Shown here: positions 63,913 through 64,000 of the stretch, piece by piece | How positions within the stretch are numbered: position 1 is the stretch's first letter | How the letters are laid out: each line of letters opens with the position of its first letter | From: Drosophila miranda | Taxonomy: Eukaryota; Arthropoda; Insecta; Diptera; Drosophilidae | NCBI RefSeq assembly: GCF_003369915.1 | Contig: NW_022881614.1 | Location: forward strand, 17,958,336-18,022,335 | Length of the DNA: 64,000 nt | Reading direction: 5' to 3' | Made by a program: the position numbers and the translations under genes | Notes under the pieces: generated by a model | Databases searched by the model: none | What the model saw: the letters and a program-made list of their open reading frames with translations, nothing else | What the model was told of the DNA's origin: nothing

Positions 63913-64000
63913 AAAAAACAAGATAAGAGATCAATTACAAGAGAGCAGTAGTTAAAGCTTCCATTGAAGAGCTTAATGTCTAATTTAGAGAAGCAGCGTG
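63913..64000 (+). repeat. Gypsy element 3' LTR, cut by the window edge
   Basis: The first 88 bases match 48987-49074 with one difference (GTCTAATT for GTATAATT). Confidence 0.8.

Larger units (their letters stand above)
48987..64000 (+). mobile_element. Ty3/gypsy LTR retrotransposon, with nested insertions; runs off the window
   Basis: An 88-bp match between 48987-49074 and 63913-64000 (one difference) marks the starts of the two LTRs. Between them lie a BEL element (49285-55767, in the 5' LTR), leader, gag (57154-60459, itself interrupted by a TIR transposon) and pol (60459-63767) in the gypsy order protease, RT, RNase H, integrase. There is no env. The lineage is perhaps Osvaldo/Ulysses-like by gag and pol style, but this is weak. 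Gag and pol have several frame breaks. Unusually, no polypurine tract precedes the 3' repeat (TTAACTCTTCTCTTTAC). Confidence 0.9.

Overview
The window looks like Drosophila, most likely an obscura-group species and most likely heterochromatin or a repeat-rich sex-linked block. The reasons are LOA/bilbo/trim-like LINEs, BEL/Pao and Ty3/gypsy elements, a mini-me/DINE-1-like repeat with a (GTCY)n tract, and a very short intron. The species and chromosome assignment is inference. No ordinary single-copy gene, tRNA, rRNA or CRISPR array was found.

The backbone is one tandem array of a unit of about 1,488 bp. The array fills 1-9655 without interruption and then continues in pieces (14804-14963, 20546-21056, 27859-28623, 29654-31340, 36546-37060, 41575-42550, 48174-48986). 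Each piece resumes exactly where the previous one stopped, so the transposons were added without loss of array sequence. The pieces sum to about ten units. Each unit holds (a) a plus-strand two-exon gene for a predicted 111-aa membrane protein, with a 73-nt intron that a plain ORF scan cannot see, and (b) a minus-strand open frame of about 106 codons with a strong coiled coil. The two face each other tail to tail, and an AT-rich divergent region separates neighbouring units. Copies differ by point changes; several have lost a start codon, a splice donor or the reading frame.

Inserted in order are: LINE A (9656-14803, minus); LINE B copy 1 (14964-20545, minus); BEL/Pao element 1 (21057-27858, minus, 5-bp target duplication); a mini-me/DINE-1-like element (28624-29653); LINE B copy 2 (31341-36545, minus); a CR1-like LINE with an intact ORF2 (37061-41575, plus); LINE B copy 3 (42551-48173, plus); and a Ty3/gypsy element (48987 to the window end, plus). 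The gypsy element carries BEL/Pao element 2 in its 5' LTR (49285-55767). A TIR transposon with an 8-bp target duplication sits in its gag (58255-60075) and itself carries a second mini-me/DINE-1-like copy (58526-59656).

Two things stand out. First, the co-amplified gene pair itself, whose products I could not identify. Second, the LINE B family: three full-length copies sit at exactly the same nucleotide of the array unit, in both orientations, with the same 10-bp target duplication. The sense-strand tails of LINE A and LINE B are (CCTAA)n, the complement of the ancestral arthropod telomere repeat TTAGG that flies have lost.
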